DNA of 64,000 bases from Pacificimonas pallii (GTDB lineage: Bacteria; Pseudomonadota; Alphaproteobacteria; Sphingomonadales; Sphingomonadaceae), in the NCBI RefSeq assembly GCF_019204005.1, contig NZ_JAGSPA010000004.1:124001-188000 (forward strand), read 5' to 3'. The notes under the pieces are model-generated. The model did no database searches and was not told where the DNA came from. It saw only the letters and a list, made by a program, of their open reading frames with translations. The position numbers were made by a program, and so were the translations under genes. Shown one piece after another: positions 8,593-17,953 of this stretch; position 1 is the first letter of the stretch; the number at the start of each line of letters is the position of its first letter.

Positions 8593-8860
8593 GCCACGAT
8601 ACGGCGCGCGTCTCTTTCCGTCCGTCACCGACATGCTCCCGCGACCCTGAGGGAGCGCGCCGCCGCCGGAGCAGCCCGGGTATGAAAGCGGCTATCGTCT
8701 GCCGAGCGATCTGCGTCCCATCCTCGAAGGCAGCTTCATCACAAGGCTACACGCAAGGCGCGGTGTGAGAGGCCTTCCGTTCGGCTTCGTCGCATCCGTG
8801 TTGGCCGGACTCCGGATAAACCTTGCCAACGAACCCGCGCCTTCTTGCCCGTCGGCAGGT
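8593..8860. other. Intergenic region between convergent operons; possible terminator hairpin
   Basis: No convincing gene is visible in these 268 bases. A hairpin GCTCCC / GGGAGC with a 10-base loop at 8635-8656 lies 43 bp after the last permease gene and could end that operon, but no T-run follows. Confidence 0.35.
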
Positions 8861-10996
8861 TCAGAAGCTCTTTCCAATTCTGACGTGCACATTGCGCGGC
8901 GCCTGCGGCATCATTGCGACGCCTGACAGAAGATAGATCTTTTCATTCGTCAGGTTGCCCGCATTCAGTTGGAGCTGCCATCCGTCCCTCTCAAAGCCGA
9001 TCATGGCATCCAGGCGGACATGGGAGGGAAGCAGGAAGCCGTCTTCGGGACTGGCCTGCGTACGCAGCAGCGCTTCACGCTCGCCGGAGTAGAAAATACC
9101 GGCGCCCACGCTGAGTCCCTCGAGCGGGCCTTCCTGCAGGCGATACCGGCTCCACAGGCTGCCGCTCCAGCGGGGCGCGCCGGCGAGCTGTGCGTCGACC
9201 AGAAACCGGGTGTCTTCCGTGACGGCCGTGTCGATATGCGCACCGGCCAGTGTGATGGCCAGGCCCGGCAGCGGGTTGGCGGCGATATCGACCTCTATGC
9301 CCCGGCTTCGTTGTTCACCTGACTGGACGCTGAATGTCGGATTTTCCGGGTCGCGAACCGCGACATTGCTTTTGGTGATCTCGAACCCGGCCAGCGAAAG
9401 CGATATGCGGCCATCGAGCCAGGTCTGCTTCCATCCCAGTTCGAACTGCCGTCCCGCCTCCGGATCGAGGAAGGTGCCGTCCGCACTTCGCGCGGTGCTG
9501 GGCGTGAAGCTCTTGCTGTAGCTTGCGAACAGGCTGGTGGTTTCCGCCGGTTGGAACAGGACGCCGACCTGAGGCGTGGTCGCGGCATCCCTGGTGTCGC
9601 GTGACTGCGTATCCGCCAGGCGGTCAAAATTCTCGTCCTGCAGCCATTCCTGACGCAGCCCGGTCAGCAATTTCAGATTGTCCGAAAGATGCATCAGATT
9701 TTGCGCATAAAGCGCCACACCTTCACGGCGAATATCCGAGGAAAAGAGCGGAAACGCAAACTGGTCGCCAGCGACAGCGCCGTAAACAGGCTCAAACAGA
9801 TCGATATCGTTCAGATTCTGGAATTCGAACGCATATTCCTGCTGCGTGTCGTAATATTCCGCCCCGAATGTAAGCTGGTTGCGCATGCCCGCGAAATCGA
9901 AATCACCAAGCAGTTCGTGCTGCGCGATAAAGCTGCGCTGACCTTCGTCGGTATTATAAGCAGCACGCCGCACGGTACGGTCATCCGGCGCGACGGCGAA
10001 GAATGACCGGAGCTGGTAGTCTCCGTTGGTGACGTTGTAGCTGAGATTCTGGCGGATGCGCCAATCCGGGGACAATTCATGCTCGAGCAGCGAACTGACG
10101 AAATAGGATTTGACATTGTTGACGCCGTCCTCCTCGCCGAGAAAGCGGCTCACCGGCACGCGCAGGGAATTGGCTATGCGGGGAAGGCCGAGATCCCAGA
10201 CGAACTCGCTATCCGTATATTCGCCGCGAACCAGCCATCTTGTTTTGTCGCCGAGCTGAAGAGAGATGGCCGGAGCCAGAAACAGGCTATGACTGTCGAC
10301 CAGATCACGATAGCTGCCGACATCCTCATATGCCGCGTTCAGGCGGGCATTGACCCCTTGTGCGATCGGTGTACCGGCATCGATCTCTGCCCGGTAGAAA
10401 TCAAAGCTGCCGATAATGGCGGTCGCGTCGAGATGGGCCTCGTCCAGCGGCGTCTTGGTGATGGTATTGACGATCCCGCCGGGGTTGATCGCCCCGTATA
10501 AAAGGGACGCCGGGCCCTTGAGAACCTCGAAGCGCTCGGTATTGGCGGTGTTGCGCAGGCTATAGAAACCCGGATCGCGAAACCCGTCCCGCAAGGTCAC
10601 CTGACCAAGGTCAAAGCCGCGCAGGAAAGTGCCGAAATTCTGCGTCCCGCCATAGCCCGCCTTGGCCTGCGCGCCCGATACCGTGTCGAGCGCCTGATCG
10701 AGCCGAAGCAAACCGCGATCCTCGATCAGGCCTTTCGATACCACGACGACCGTCGACGGCGTATCCATCAGCAATGCGGCGTTCTTGTTCCCGGTGAGCG
10801 CATCGATTGCGATATAGTCCTGAATGGAGCGTCCGATCACGAGAATGCTGTCGTCTTCGAAGGCGCCGCCTTCATGCGGCGCACTTTCCTCGACCTGCGC
10901 GCGCGCCTCACCATCCGGTCTGGCGCTGCCGTCTGCGAGAACGGGCGAGGTTAGAAACGACGCAGAGAGGAATAATGAGATGTAATACCGTGGCAT
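8861..10996 (-). CDS. TonB-dependent siderophore-type receptor
   Basis: A 711-residue receptor beginning MPRYYISLFLSASFLTSPVLA (signal peptide), with an AGGA ribosome site before the ATG at 10996. The plug carries DTPSTVVVVSKGLIEDRG, FLRGFDLGQVTLRDGFRD, ERFEVLKGPASLLYG and INPGGIVNTITKTPL, the signature of ferri-siderophore receptors (FhuA/FoxA class). The barrel ends in NVHVRIGKSF with terminal Phe. The region around residue 30-50 is Glu/Asp/His rich. It lies 40 bp after a secreted amidohydrolase in the same direction, so the pair is likely an operon in which the enzyme acts on the imported ligand or its relatives. The ligand is unknown. Confidence 0.9.
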   Translation of the reverse strand: MPRYYISLFLSASFLTSPVLADGSARPDGEARAQVEESAPHEGGAFEDDSILVIGRSIQDYIAIDALTGNKNAALLMDTPSTVVVVSKGLIEDRGLLRLDQALDTVSGAQAKAGYGGTQNFGTFLRGFDLGQVTLRDGFRDPGFYSLRNTANTERFEVLKGPASLLYGAINPGGIVNTITKTPLDEAHLDATAIIGSFDFYRAEIDAGTPIAQGVNARLNAAYEDVGSYRDLVDSHSLFLAPAISLQLGDKTRWLVRGEYTDSEFVWDLGLPRIANSLRVPVSRFLGEEDGVNNVKSYFVSSLLEHELSPDWRIRQNLSYNVTNGDYQLRSFFAVAPDDRTVRRAAYNTDEGQRSFIAQHELLGDFDFAGMRNQLTFGAEYYDTQQEYAFEFQNLNDIDLFEPVYGAVAGDQFAFPLFSSDIRREGVALYAQNLMHLSDNLKLLTGLRQEWLQDENFDRLADTQSRDTRDAATTPQVGVLFQPAETTSLFASYSKSFTPSTARSADGTFLDPEAGRQFELGWKQTWLDGRISLSLAGFEITKSNVAVRDPENPTFSVQSGEQRSRGIEVDIAANPLPGLAITLAGAHIDTAVTEDTRFLVDAQLAGAPRWSGSLWSRYRLQEGPLEGLSVGAGIFYSGEREALLRTQASPEDGFLLPSHVRLDAMIGFERDGWQLQLNAGNLTNEKIYLLSGVAMMPQAPRNVHVRIGKSF

Positions 10997-11036
10997 TTGT
11001 CGGTCCTGTTTGTTTGTTGGATTGACGGCGGGGAGC

Positions 11037-12338
11037 CTAATTTGTGGAAAGGGTCGGCGGTGGTCCGGAACGGTCGACGCGCTGTCCCGCTTTCCAGATG
11101 GCGATGATGTTCCGCGTATCGCGAATATTGGCAATTGGGTCGCCCGCCACCAGCAGAAGATCCGCTCGTTTGCCGGCAGCGATCCGGCCGCGGTCGGCGA
11201 TGGCGAACGTATCAGCGACCGCAGCCGTGGCGGCATGGAGGGCCGCGACCGGCGACAGCCCGCTATCGACGAGTAGTTCAAGTTCCCGGTGCATGCTGAC
11301 CCCGGGCCAGACCCACCAGTTCACCGCATCGGTGCCCGCGATGATACGAACTCCGGATTTGTGAAGGGTCCCGATCAGGGCGAGCAGTTCCGGTCCGTTG
11401 CGCGGCGAAGAGGCGGGCACCTCGAACACCTCGGTCAATCTGCCGACGCCGGTATCGTCAAGTTCAGTCCGCAGGCGCGGATCCTGCAATATGGAGCGGG
11501 GGCCTTCAGGATCGTACATCCCGGTGTAGACCCCGATTGTCGACATGACGGTGATGCCCCCGCGTTTCATTTTTTCGATCATTCCCGGGGTCACGCCTCC
11601 ACTCCAGGGGTGGGCGAGAATATCGACCCCGGCATCAATGGCCCAGATTGCCGTCCTGCGCTCACTCACATGCGCAATGACCGGCAGGCCCCTGGCCTGC
11701 GCCGCAGTGGTCGCTGCACGCAGTAGCTCGGCATCCATGCTCGGCGTGTTCATCCCGGGATAAAATCCCGGTTCCGCAATCAGCTTGATATAATCGACGC
11801 CGGCAGCAAGCCTGTTGGCGAGCCAGCGGTCGATGTCTCCGACGCTCCCGATGGCGTCGGCTTCCGGGTCCCGCGTCCCGTGGCCATTGGGGACGTTGCC
11901 GGCCTGTCCCGCCGACCAGAAATCCGCGTAGGAGGCATCAGGCTCTTCGCCGATTTGAGCGCGCAGGGCCGCCAGCTTGTCTTCCGGCGTATAGGTATCG
12001 AATACGCTGGTCACGCCCATGCGGATGGAGGCCTGCAATCCGCCAAGCTCGCCGCTGGTATGATAATGTCCGTCCATCAAGCCGGGCAGGAGTGTCATGC
12101 CTTGTCCGTCGACGACGGTGAGCGCATCGTCCCGCCTGACGTCCTCACTCGCCGCGCCCGGACTGACGGACGTGACGATCCCATTGTCGAATATCACCGT
12201 GGCTTTTGGTATCACCATCTCGCCATCGAAGACTTTGACATCCACGATGGCCACGGGGTTCGCCATTGCCTCTTGTACGGGAAGTACAATGAAAAGGATG
12301 ATGGTCAGAAGGCGAACGAGATGGGGCGACATGCGCAC
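11037..12338 (-). CDS. Secreted metal-dependent amidohydrolase
   Basis: This 433-residue protein has a signal peptide (VRLLTIILFIVLPVQEAMA) and a complete amidohydrolase barrel of the imidazolonepropionase/prolidase-like class: metal ligands in DGHYHT, VIAHVSE and ILAHPWSGG, the catalytic Asp in IIAGTDAVNWW, and a C-terminal ADLLLVAGDPIANI strand of the small beta domain. It should act in the periplasm. It is the first gene of an apparent operon with the siderophore-type receptor. Enzymes of this class often cleave dipeptides or cyclic amides, so a role in processing a peptidic ligand is plausible but inferred. Confidence 0.85.
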   Translation of the reverse strand: MRMSPHLVRLLTIILFIVLPVQEAMANPVAIVDVKVFDGEMVIPKATVIFDNGIVTSVSPGAASEDVRRDDALTVVDGQGMTLLPGLMDGHYHTSGELGGLQASIRMGVTSVFDTYTPEDKLAALRAQIGEEPDASYADFWSAGQAGNVPNGHGTRDPEADAIGSVGDIDRWLANRLAAGVDYIKLIAEPGFYPGMNTPSMDAELLRAATTAAQARGLPVIAHVSERRTAIWAIDAGVDILAHPWSGGVTPGMIEKMKRGGITVMSTIGVYTGMYDPEGPRSILQDPRLRTELDDTGVGRLTEVFEVPASSPRNGPELLALIGTLHKSGVRIIAGTDAVNWWVWPGVSMHRELELLVDSGLSPVAALHAATAAVADTFAIADRGRIAAGKRADLLLVAGDPIANIRDTRNIIAIWKAGQRVDRSGPPPTLSTN

Positions 12339-12530
12339 CGTATGTGATATTGTCTCATGCCAGACAAGCAGCTTTTTGTCAGGGGGGCTTCCGAGGCATA
12401 TCAGTCATATTTGCGCCCCGACTCCCGCCCGAGCCTCCTCGGCATGGAGCTTGCCGACCAAGATGGGCCGGAAACGGCGGCGGTCGGCGCAGCTTGGCGC
12501 GACAGATACCTCTCCTTGCTGTATGGCACG

Positions 12531-13187
12531 TCATGCTGAGGTGGCGAGCCGACGCGCGATTTCGACAGTTTGATTAAGTCCTGCTTCGAGCGATCGCCGA
12601 TGCCGCTCGTCCTTGAACTCCTGATATTCAACTGCGACGGTCTCGATTTCCTCCCGCTCAGCACCGAGGTAGTGGGCACAGGCTGCGATCGCAGGGTCGA
12701 GCGCGTTGGAAGAGGCTCTGATGCCGCCCGGCTCGAAGCCGAATTCTCCGCGCGAGGAAAGGACGACGAGCTTCTTTCCGCTGAGCATCGGACGGATAGG
12801 ATGATCGCCCCGAACGAGATCGAAGGAGAAGGTTCTTCCAATCCTTGCGATCTGATCGAACCAGGCCTTCAAAGCCGCCGGCATTCCGTAATTGTACATC
12901 GGGGCACCCAGGACGATAACATCCGACCTGATGACTTCGTCGATGAGATGGTCCGATACGGAGAGTTTTTCGATCATCCATTCCGCTCGGTCATCGGCGG
13001 GGGTGAACGCCGCTTCGATGAACTTGGCATTCACAAAGGGAGGTGGGCAGCGACCGAGATCCCTTTCGACTACCTGTGCGGCGGGACAGACGGAGACGAA
13101 ACTGTCTATGAAGTTTTGCGTCAAGCGCCTCGTTATCGAGCGCTCCTCAGTTTGCGCACTCGCATTTACGTTCAACAGCGTAGTCAT
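12531..13187 (-). CDS. azoR: FMN-dependent NADH-azoreductase / flavodoxin-like quinone reductase
   Basis: A 218-residue flavodoxin-fold oxidoreductase. MTTLLNVNASAQTEERSITRRL gives the phosphate-binding start of the FMN site, VIVLGAPMYNYGMPAALKAWFDQI is the typical AzoR motif, and VVLSSRGEF the later flavin loop. The start at 13187 has a GAGGAA site nine bases upstream. AzoR-type enzymes reduce quinones and azo compounds with NADH. It is divergent from a LysR-type regulator with a perfect inverted repeat between them, the classic layout of a regulator controlling its neighbour, probably in response to quinones or electrophiles. Confidence 0.9.
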   Translation of the reverse strand: MTTLLNVNASAQTEERSITRRLTQNFIDSFVSVCPAAQVVERDLGRCPPPFVNAKFIEAAFTPADDRAEWMIEKLSVSDHLIDEVIRSDVIVLGAPMYNYGMPAALKAWFDQIARIGRTFSFDLVRGDHPIRPMLSGKKLVVLSSRGEFGFEPGGIRASSNALDPAIAACAHYLGAEREEIETVAVEYQEFKDERHRRSLEAGLNQTVEIARRLATSA

Positions 13188-13262
13188 ACGGTGATATTCC
13201 TCATTCGGATTGCGGAAGATGGTCGGGTAGGGGCGCAGCGAATGATTGGCGAAGGGCGATTT

Positions 13263-13283
13263 CTCGTTCATACCATGAACGAG
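13263..13283. promoter_or_regulatory. LysR-type operator candidate
   Basis: CTCGTTCAT and ATGAACGAG form a perfect 9-bp inverted repeat around ACC. It contains the T-N11-A pattern usual for LysR-family sites and lies between azoR and the LysR gene, 76 bp before the former and 28 bp before the latter. Confidence 0.65.
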
Positions 13284-13311
13284 ATTCATCCTGTCGCTAT
13301 GGAGGAAAGTA

Positions 13312-14205
13312 TTGCGAGGTCTGCCGCCGCTACATTCGTTGCGAGCATTCGAAGCGGCCGCCAGACACCTCCATTTCGCAAATGCCGCGGAGGAATTGCA
13401 TCTGGATCCCACAGCCGTCAGCCATCAGGTGCGCAAGCTCGAAAGCTTCCTCGGCATCGCACTTTTCCAGCGCTCGCCGCGACCGATCCGGCTGACCCCG
13501 GCTGGCGAGAAGCTCTATCCCGTTCTGCGCGATGCGCTCGACAGCGTCGCTGACGCGATCGTGCAGATTAGCCCAGGACAGCGAAGTCCGCTGACCGTCT
13601 CCATGACATTGGCTTTTGCGAACGAGTGGTTTACGCCCCGGCTTCCCTCCATACGGGAGGCGACGGGCCTCGACTTGATCGTCAAGGCCGACAATGCACC
13701 CGTGGATGTAGAGCGCGGAGTGACCGATCTGGCCATCCGGTCACAGGAAACGCCCGGGTCGTATGGAAGATGGAATCTCTTCAGACAGGATGCACTGATC
13801 GCGGTGGCGGCCCCAACTCTTGCCAAATCGTTTAAAACGATCCCGGCTGCGACGAAAGACATCGCGAAAGCGCCCCTCATCCACTTCGAATGGGCGTCCC
13901 CCGATCGCGTGAACCTCGACTGGAAGCGATGGTTCGACCTCGCCAAAATCAAGCGACCAATACGACCATTCGTCGCTTCGTTCTCGGAGGAAAGCCATGC
14001 AATCCAGGCTGCGATAGCGGGCGTTGGTGTCGCGCTGCTGTCGGAGACTCTGGTCGACCTGAGGATCGCGCGCGGAGAGCTGATAAGGGTAAGCGAACTC
14101 CAAATTCCCGCGCCGTCCTTCTGGCTCGTCATGCCCGAGCCAAGAGGGGAAAGTTTGGAGGTCGCCAGATTGATCGAACAGCTTTCAAAAGAACTTGTGA
14201 ACTGA
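13312..14205 (+). CDS. LysR-family transcriptional regulator (GcvA-like)
   Basis: A 297-residue LysR protein: winged helix in residues 1-65 (LHSLRAFEAAARHLHFANAA, LDPTAVSHQVRKLE, RLTPAGEKLYP) and a periplasmic-binding-like effector domain from about residue 90. The start is a TTG at 13312, chosen because GGAGG lies six bases before it and no better ATG exists. The sequence style (PPLHSLRAFEAAARH) is of the GcvA/AmpR subgroup. It faces azoR and probably controls it and itself through the repeat at 13263-13283. Confidence 0.9.
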   Translation: MRGLPPLHSLRAFEAAARHLHFANAAEELHLDPTAVSHQVRKLESFLGIALFQRSPRPIRLTPAGEKLYPVLRDALDSVADAIVQISPGQRSPLTVSMTLAFANEWFTPRLPSIREATGLDLIVKADNAPVDVERGVTDLAIRSQETPGSYGRWNLFRQDALIAVAAPTLAKSFKTIPAATKDIAKAPLIHFEWASPDRVNLDWKRWFDLAKIKRPIRPFVASFSEESHAIQAAIAGVGVALLSETLVDLRIARGELIRVSELQIPAPSFWLVMPEPRGESLEVARLIEQLSKELVN

Positions 14206-14280
14206 CGACGGACGCTGACGGTGAAGAAGTTTGAGCAAGCCGGTCACTGGCTGCACCATGACCGGTTCGAGCTGTTTGTG

Positions 14281-14298
14281 AAGACGCTCAGGCGTTTT
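14281..14298 (+). terminator. Rho-independent terminator candidate after LysR gene
   Basis: AAGACGC and GCGTTTT pair around a TCAG loop (one G-T wobble) and the right arm ends in TTTT. It lies 75 bp after the LysR stop. A second perfect hairpin, GTCCAC / GTGGAC, follows at 14311-14327 and may end the convergent gene. CCGGTCA / TGACCGG also pair just upstream (14239-14264). Confidence 0.5.
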
Positions 14299-14365
14299 AT
14301 AGTCGTCCCGGTCCACCATTAGTGGACGATCATCTCGCTCATCTTATCGATCCGCCCTTTCATTC

Positions 14366-15178
14366 TCAGAGCTTGAATACCCGCTTGGCATTGCCGGAAA
14401 GAAATGCCTCTTCCTGCATCTCGGACAACTCAAGGCTTTCCAAATGTTCAAGACATTGCGACGGAGTTAACATCGGCCAGTTGGTACCAAACATCACACG
14501 TTTTGAACCGATGCCTTTCATATATTCGACAAAATTCACCGGCAGTCGGTGCACAGCGTAAGCCGAAGTGTCGACATGAAAGTTGGGAAACTTGATCGTC
14601 AACGAAATGAGTTCATCAATCCACGGGAAGCCGACATGCCCGCCAACAACGACGAGTTCCGGGAAATCGAGCAGCACGTCTTCCAAATATGGAATCGGTC
14701 TTCCAGTCTCAGACCGCAATAGCGGTCCCGTATGGCCAACCTGCGTGCAAAACGGCACACCGAGATCAACACATGCCGCGTAAACCGGATAATAGCGGCG
14801 ATCATTCGGAGGCAAATTCCAAAGCCAAGGAACAACGCGAACGCCCACAAATTTATTGCCATCAACCCATTTCCGGATATCGCGAACCGCCTCCATAGGA
14901 TTGGTCAGATCAACTGTCGCCAGTCCGCGAAACCGGTCTGGCGCTGAATCAATTTGATCGCTTACTTCCTGATTGGAGATCAACGATCCTTGCGGTCCAT
15001 GCCAGGCGGAAAGCAGGGAAATATCGACATTGGCTGCATCCATCGCACGCAGCGTTGATGCCGTTGACGGTATCAACGGCTCAGCTGTCTGATTGGTCCA
15101 TCGGAGAAGGGTTTCTAGCCATGGGGCCTTTGCCATTCGTTCGGTTGTCATCTGTGACCAAACATCTACGGTGCGCAT
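14366..15178 (-). CDS. Amidohydrolase-2 family protein lacking the first metal motif
   Basis: A 270-residue TIM-barrel protein of the amidohydrolase-2 family: FVGVRVVPWLW, FCTQVGHTGP, LVVVGGHVGFPWIDE, NFHVDTSAY and RVMFGTNWPMLTPSQ appear in the family order. The N-terminus (MRTVDVWSQMTTERM) has no HxH metal pair where one is expected, and the late Asp of the usual FGTDWP is Asn. It is therefore either a divergent or non-metal member, or the true N-terminus is lost. Codon use is more AT-rich than the neighbours, and 500 bp of AT-rich DNA lies just upstream, suggesting acquisition. No partner gene is evident. Confidence 0.7.
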   Translation of the reverse strand: MRTVDVWSQMTTERMAKAPWLETLLRWTNQTAEPLIPSTASTLRAMDAANVDISLLSAWHGPQGSLISNQEVSDQIDSAPDRFRGLATVDLTNPMEAVRDIRKWVDGNKFVGVRVVPWLWNLPPNDRRYYPVYAACVDLGVPFCTQVGHTGPLLRSETGRPIPYLEDVLLDFPELVVVGGHVGFPWIDELISLTIKFPNFHVDTSAYAVHRLPVNFVEYMKGIGSKRVMFGTNWPMLTPSQCLEHLESLELSEMQEEAFLSGNAKRVFKL

Positions 15179-15679
15179 TTGATGCTCCTCGTGGATTAAA
15201 ATGCTTATACAGTATTATTCGAAGATTTTTATTAATAATGGCAATATATGATGTCAAATTTAGAGAATAAATTATACTTTTCCTGCGATTAACGGCCCAT
15301 TAATTGTGAAACCGGGCTAAGGACGAACTGAAATCGGCCGCAGATTTGACAAATTACACTGGATAGCGGCCAGATTCATAAATCAGAGTGATTATATCCT
15401 TTCTTGCGAATTCTTAAAAAATAGATAGACTCGAATGAAACTAATATAATATCCACATAGCGGTGATGAATTTATTATACTGCTTACATTGCAACCACGA
15501 ATTACCAAAAAATATAGGATCAAATACTGTCAAATTTCGTAGTGTGGTGTCGAAACATTACGTTCCATTGACTTTATGGTAAGATTGATGGATTGCACGC
15601 CGAGGGTCGATAAAATAGGGCAGTATTTACAATATTTTATATTGTTGTTCCGGGTTCTCTTCTGTTTTCCGATGAAGAC
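15179..15679. other. AT-rich non-coding segment
   Basis: About 500 bases with clearly lower GC than the rest of the window and no credible gene. It contains homopolymer runs and a perfect hairpin ACAATAT-TTT-ATATTGT at 15630-15646. It separates the atypical amidohydrolase from a degraded gene. It could be the promoter region of the amidohydrolase plus leftover imported DNA. Confidence 0.6.
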
Positions 15680-16114
15680 GTGCCGGTGATCTTCACATTC
15701 GACAGTCCCGAAACAATGGTGACGGCATCGACGGGAGCCGTGCTGGCACACACCTATCGGGGCCGAATGGTCGGCGACCCAAGACCGGTCAATCTGGAAA
15801 TGGGATTTGAACGGTCCGTGCGCGAAATGGACGTCGAACGTCCGATCCAGATTGGTCAGTTCGCGTTACACAATGTCGTCGTCAGAACGCGCGATACCGG
15901 CTCCACGCGCGGCATCCCGGACGACGATCACGACCCGAACGAGATCGTCGTCACCGGCAACCGCAAGAAGACGGCGACGCATGGAATCGTGATCGGCACT
16001 GAAAACCTGGCGGACGGCTCCAGCCTCACCTACGACAAGGCCGCGATGACAATACGGCCATCCTGCGCGCGGGTTCGGCCGCAGCGGGCGCGGATCGACG
16101 GAACGGCCCGCTGA
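15680..16114 (+). pseudogene. Probable 3' remnant of a retropepsin-like aspartyl protease gene
   Basis: The frame encodes about 144 residues from a GTG without a ribosome site, and protein-like sequence begins slightly before it (LFSDED...). The middle has IQIGQFALHNVVVRTRD and NEIVVTGNRKK, and the end GIVIGTENLADGSSLTYDKAAMTIRPSC. These resemble the C-terminal half of sphingomonad aspartyl-protease-like secreted proteins, whose catalytic Asp-Thr-Gly half is absent. The sharp switch from AT-rich DNA at about 15665 fits a truncation point. The family call is tentative. Confidence 0.4.
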
Positions 16115-16126
16115 CCAGGGTGCGGT

Positions 16127-17953
16127 TTAGACCGCCTCAGCGGGTAGCCCCTGGAACAAATGGACGGCGTTGCGCCCGCTGTCCTTGGCGGCGTAGAGCG
16201 CCCTATCGGCCATATCGAGCAGCTGCTGCGCGCTCATGCCCGGTTTGTAGGTCGCAACACCGATGCTGACTGTCGCCGCGGCCTCTTCGTTCGCGGCCCT
16301 CGTCGCTTCCTGTACTTTCGCGCGGACACGTTCGGCAGCGACCATTCCGAAATGCGCGTTTGCCGTCGGCAGCAGCATAACGAATTCCTCGCCGCCAATA
16401 CGCCCGACAAAGTCATCCTCTCGCCCGGCGGCGTCCGCTGTCTGCCCCACGCAGCGAATGATCATGTCACCGACGGCATGGCCGAAATTGTCATTTATCG
16501 CCTTGAAATGATCGATGTCGAAGATCGCGACGGACAAGGGCTCATCAAGGGCCTGCGTTTCCTCGATCGCTTCTTCCAGCGCCTGCATCGTGCGGCGCCG
16601 GTTGGGCAGGCCGGTGAGTTGATCGGTATTGGCAAGGTCCGTTGCTTTCCGTGCGGCCGCTTCGGCGGCGTCGCGGGCCTCTTTAACGGCGGTGGCGGCT
16701 TCGACATGCCACGTAATGTCCTGTGTCGTTCCAAAGACTGCCGCCGTGCGTCCGTCCTTGCCGACCTCTGCCGATACCTTCATCTGGATGTGGCGCAGTT
16801 CACCGTCCGGTCGGCGGATGACGGCGTCGAAGCCAATGTCCTTCTGGGTCTTGATGCATTGCCGCATGACCCTGCGCATTTTTTCCTCGTCACGCGCACG
16901 ATAGCTCCGGAAGCTTTTTTCAGGCACGATCTTTTGGCCCGGCTCCGTCCCATGGATCCTGTATACTTCATCAGAACAGCTAAGCTCGCCCGTCTCGAGA
17001 TGCAGGCGCCAATGTCCCACATTCGTCGTCGCTTCGGCCTGCCGCAGGAGACGCACATTCTGCTCAAGTTCGTTGGAAAGACGCTTGCGCGCACTCATGG
17101 CAGCGGAAAGCGGAAGGACACTGACAAGTTGTACGGTCAGATAGAATTGCAGAAACTTGATCGCACTTTCCATGCCCCCGTCGACGAAATGCGCGGGACC
17201 TGCGCCCACGCCGGTGTAGATCGAACTGACGACCGTGACGGAGAAGATGCCGAGACTCGCCCCGAAATGACCAAGCCGGTAGGTGGCCGCGACGATAACC
17301 GCAGGCGGTACGAAAAGTAACGGATAGTCGGCCTGTGCGAATACGCTGGCGGTGATTGCCACGATCGCCGCGATCCACAGGAGCGCCTCGACAGGCGTCG
17401 GATAGTCAGGTTCGTCGCTCCATCCCTCATTCTTCAACCTGACGAGCGAGATGATGATCGGCGTCACGATCAGAATGCCGAGCGCATCGACGGTCCACCA
17501 GGTCAGGGCAAAGGTGATCCCGCTCTGTGTCAGCGTCGCGGAAATGGTGCCGCTGATCAGGCAGGCCGATATGGCGGCGAGGAACATGCGGCCCACGTCG
17601 ACAATATTGTCGAAACGCAGGCGGGGCTTGCCCGTGCGCTCGATGATGAGGATGGCGATCCAGGATTCCACGGTATTTGCGATCCCGAACGGGATTGCCG
17701 TCCGTGTCGTCGCACCCGTCGCGATACTGGCGATGACGGTCGCGACGAAGATCACCACCAGATAATTTGCCCGATATCTTCGCTGCGTCAGCATCAGGCA
17801 CGCGACAGCGAGCCCGCTCGCAGGCCAGGTTGCGGCGAGGCCTTCTGTACCCTGCGTGAAGGCGACCGAGAATGCCGCCGTCAGGCAGTACGCCACCAGA
17901 AAAGCGAACGGGCCATGAATGGCATGTAAAGCGGCTGTGTTCCGGAGCGACAT
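16127..17953 (-). CDS. Membrane-bound diguanylate cyclase (MASE1-PAS-GGDEF)
   Basis: A 608-residue protein. Residues 1 to about 295 form a MASE1 sensor with eight or so membrane helices (ATWPASGLAVACLML is the typical entry). A PAS domain follows at about 310-420 (HWRLHLETGELSCSDEVYRIHGTEPG, then RRPDGELRHIQMKVS) and a GGDEF domain from about 445. The active site is GGEEF at 520-524, intact, and an inhibitory-site RxxD lies at 511-514, five residues before it, so product inhibition by c-di-GMP is likely. There is no EAL domain. The signal sensed is unknown. The gene is divergent from the cNMP-binding reductase. Confidence 0.93.
   Translation of the reverse strand: MSLRNTAALHAIHGPFAFLVAYCLTAAFSVAFTQGTEGLAATWPASGLAVACLMLTQRRYRANYLVVIFVATVIASIATGATTRTAIPFGIANTVESWIAILIIERTGKPRLRFDNIVDVGRMFLAAISACLISGTISATLTQSGITFALTWWTVDALGILIVTPIIISLVRLKNEGWSDEPDYPTPVEALLWIAAIVAITASVFAQADYPLLFVPPAVIVAATYRLGHFGASLGIFSVTVVSSIYTGVGAGPAHFVDGGMESAIKFLQFYLTVQLVSVLPLSAAMSARKRLSNELEQNVRLLRQAEATTNVGHWRLHLETGELSCSDEVYRIHGTEPGQKIVPEKSFRSYRARDEEKMRRVMRQCIKTQKDIGFDAVIRRPDGELRHIQMKVSAEVGKDGRTAAVFGTTQDITWHVEAATAVKEARDAAEAAARKATDLANTDQLTGLPNRRRTMQALEEAIEETQALDEPLSVAIFDIDHFKAINDNFGHAVGDMIIRCVGQTADAAGREDDFVGRIGGEEFVMLLPTANAHFGMVAAERVRAKVQEATRAANEEAAATVSIGVATYKPGMSAQQLLDMADRALYAAKDSGRNAVHLFQGLPAEAV

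Noticed and set aside
12343-12357. Possible second Zur box before the secreted amidohydrolase gene
   Set aside because: Only 11 of 15 positions match on the better strand and it lies five bases from the start codon, too close for a normal promoter.
12357-12539. Short plus-strand reading frame between the amidohydrolase and azoR
   Set aside because: No ribosome site, no family resemblance, and it runs into azoR on the opposite strand.
15179-15679. Replication origin or phage attachment site in the AT-rich patch
   Set aside because: No DnaA-box cluster, integrase, tRNA or direct repeat ends were seen.
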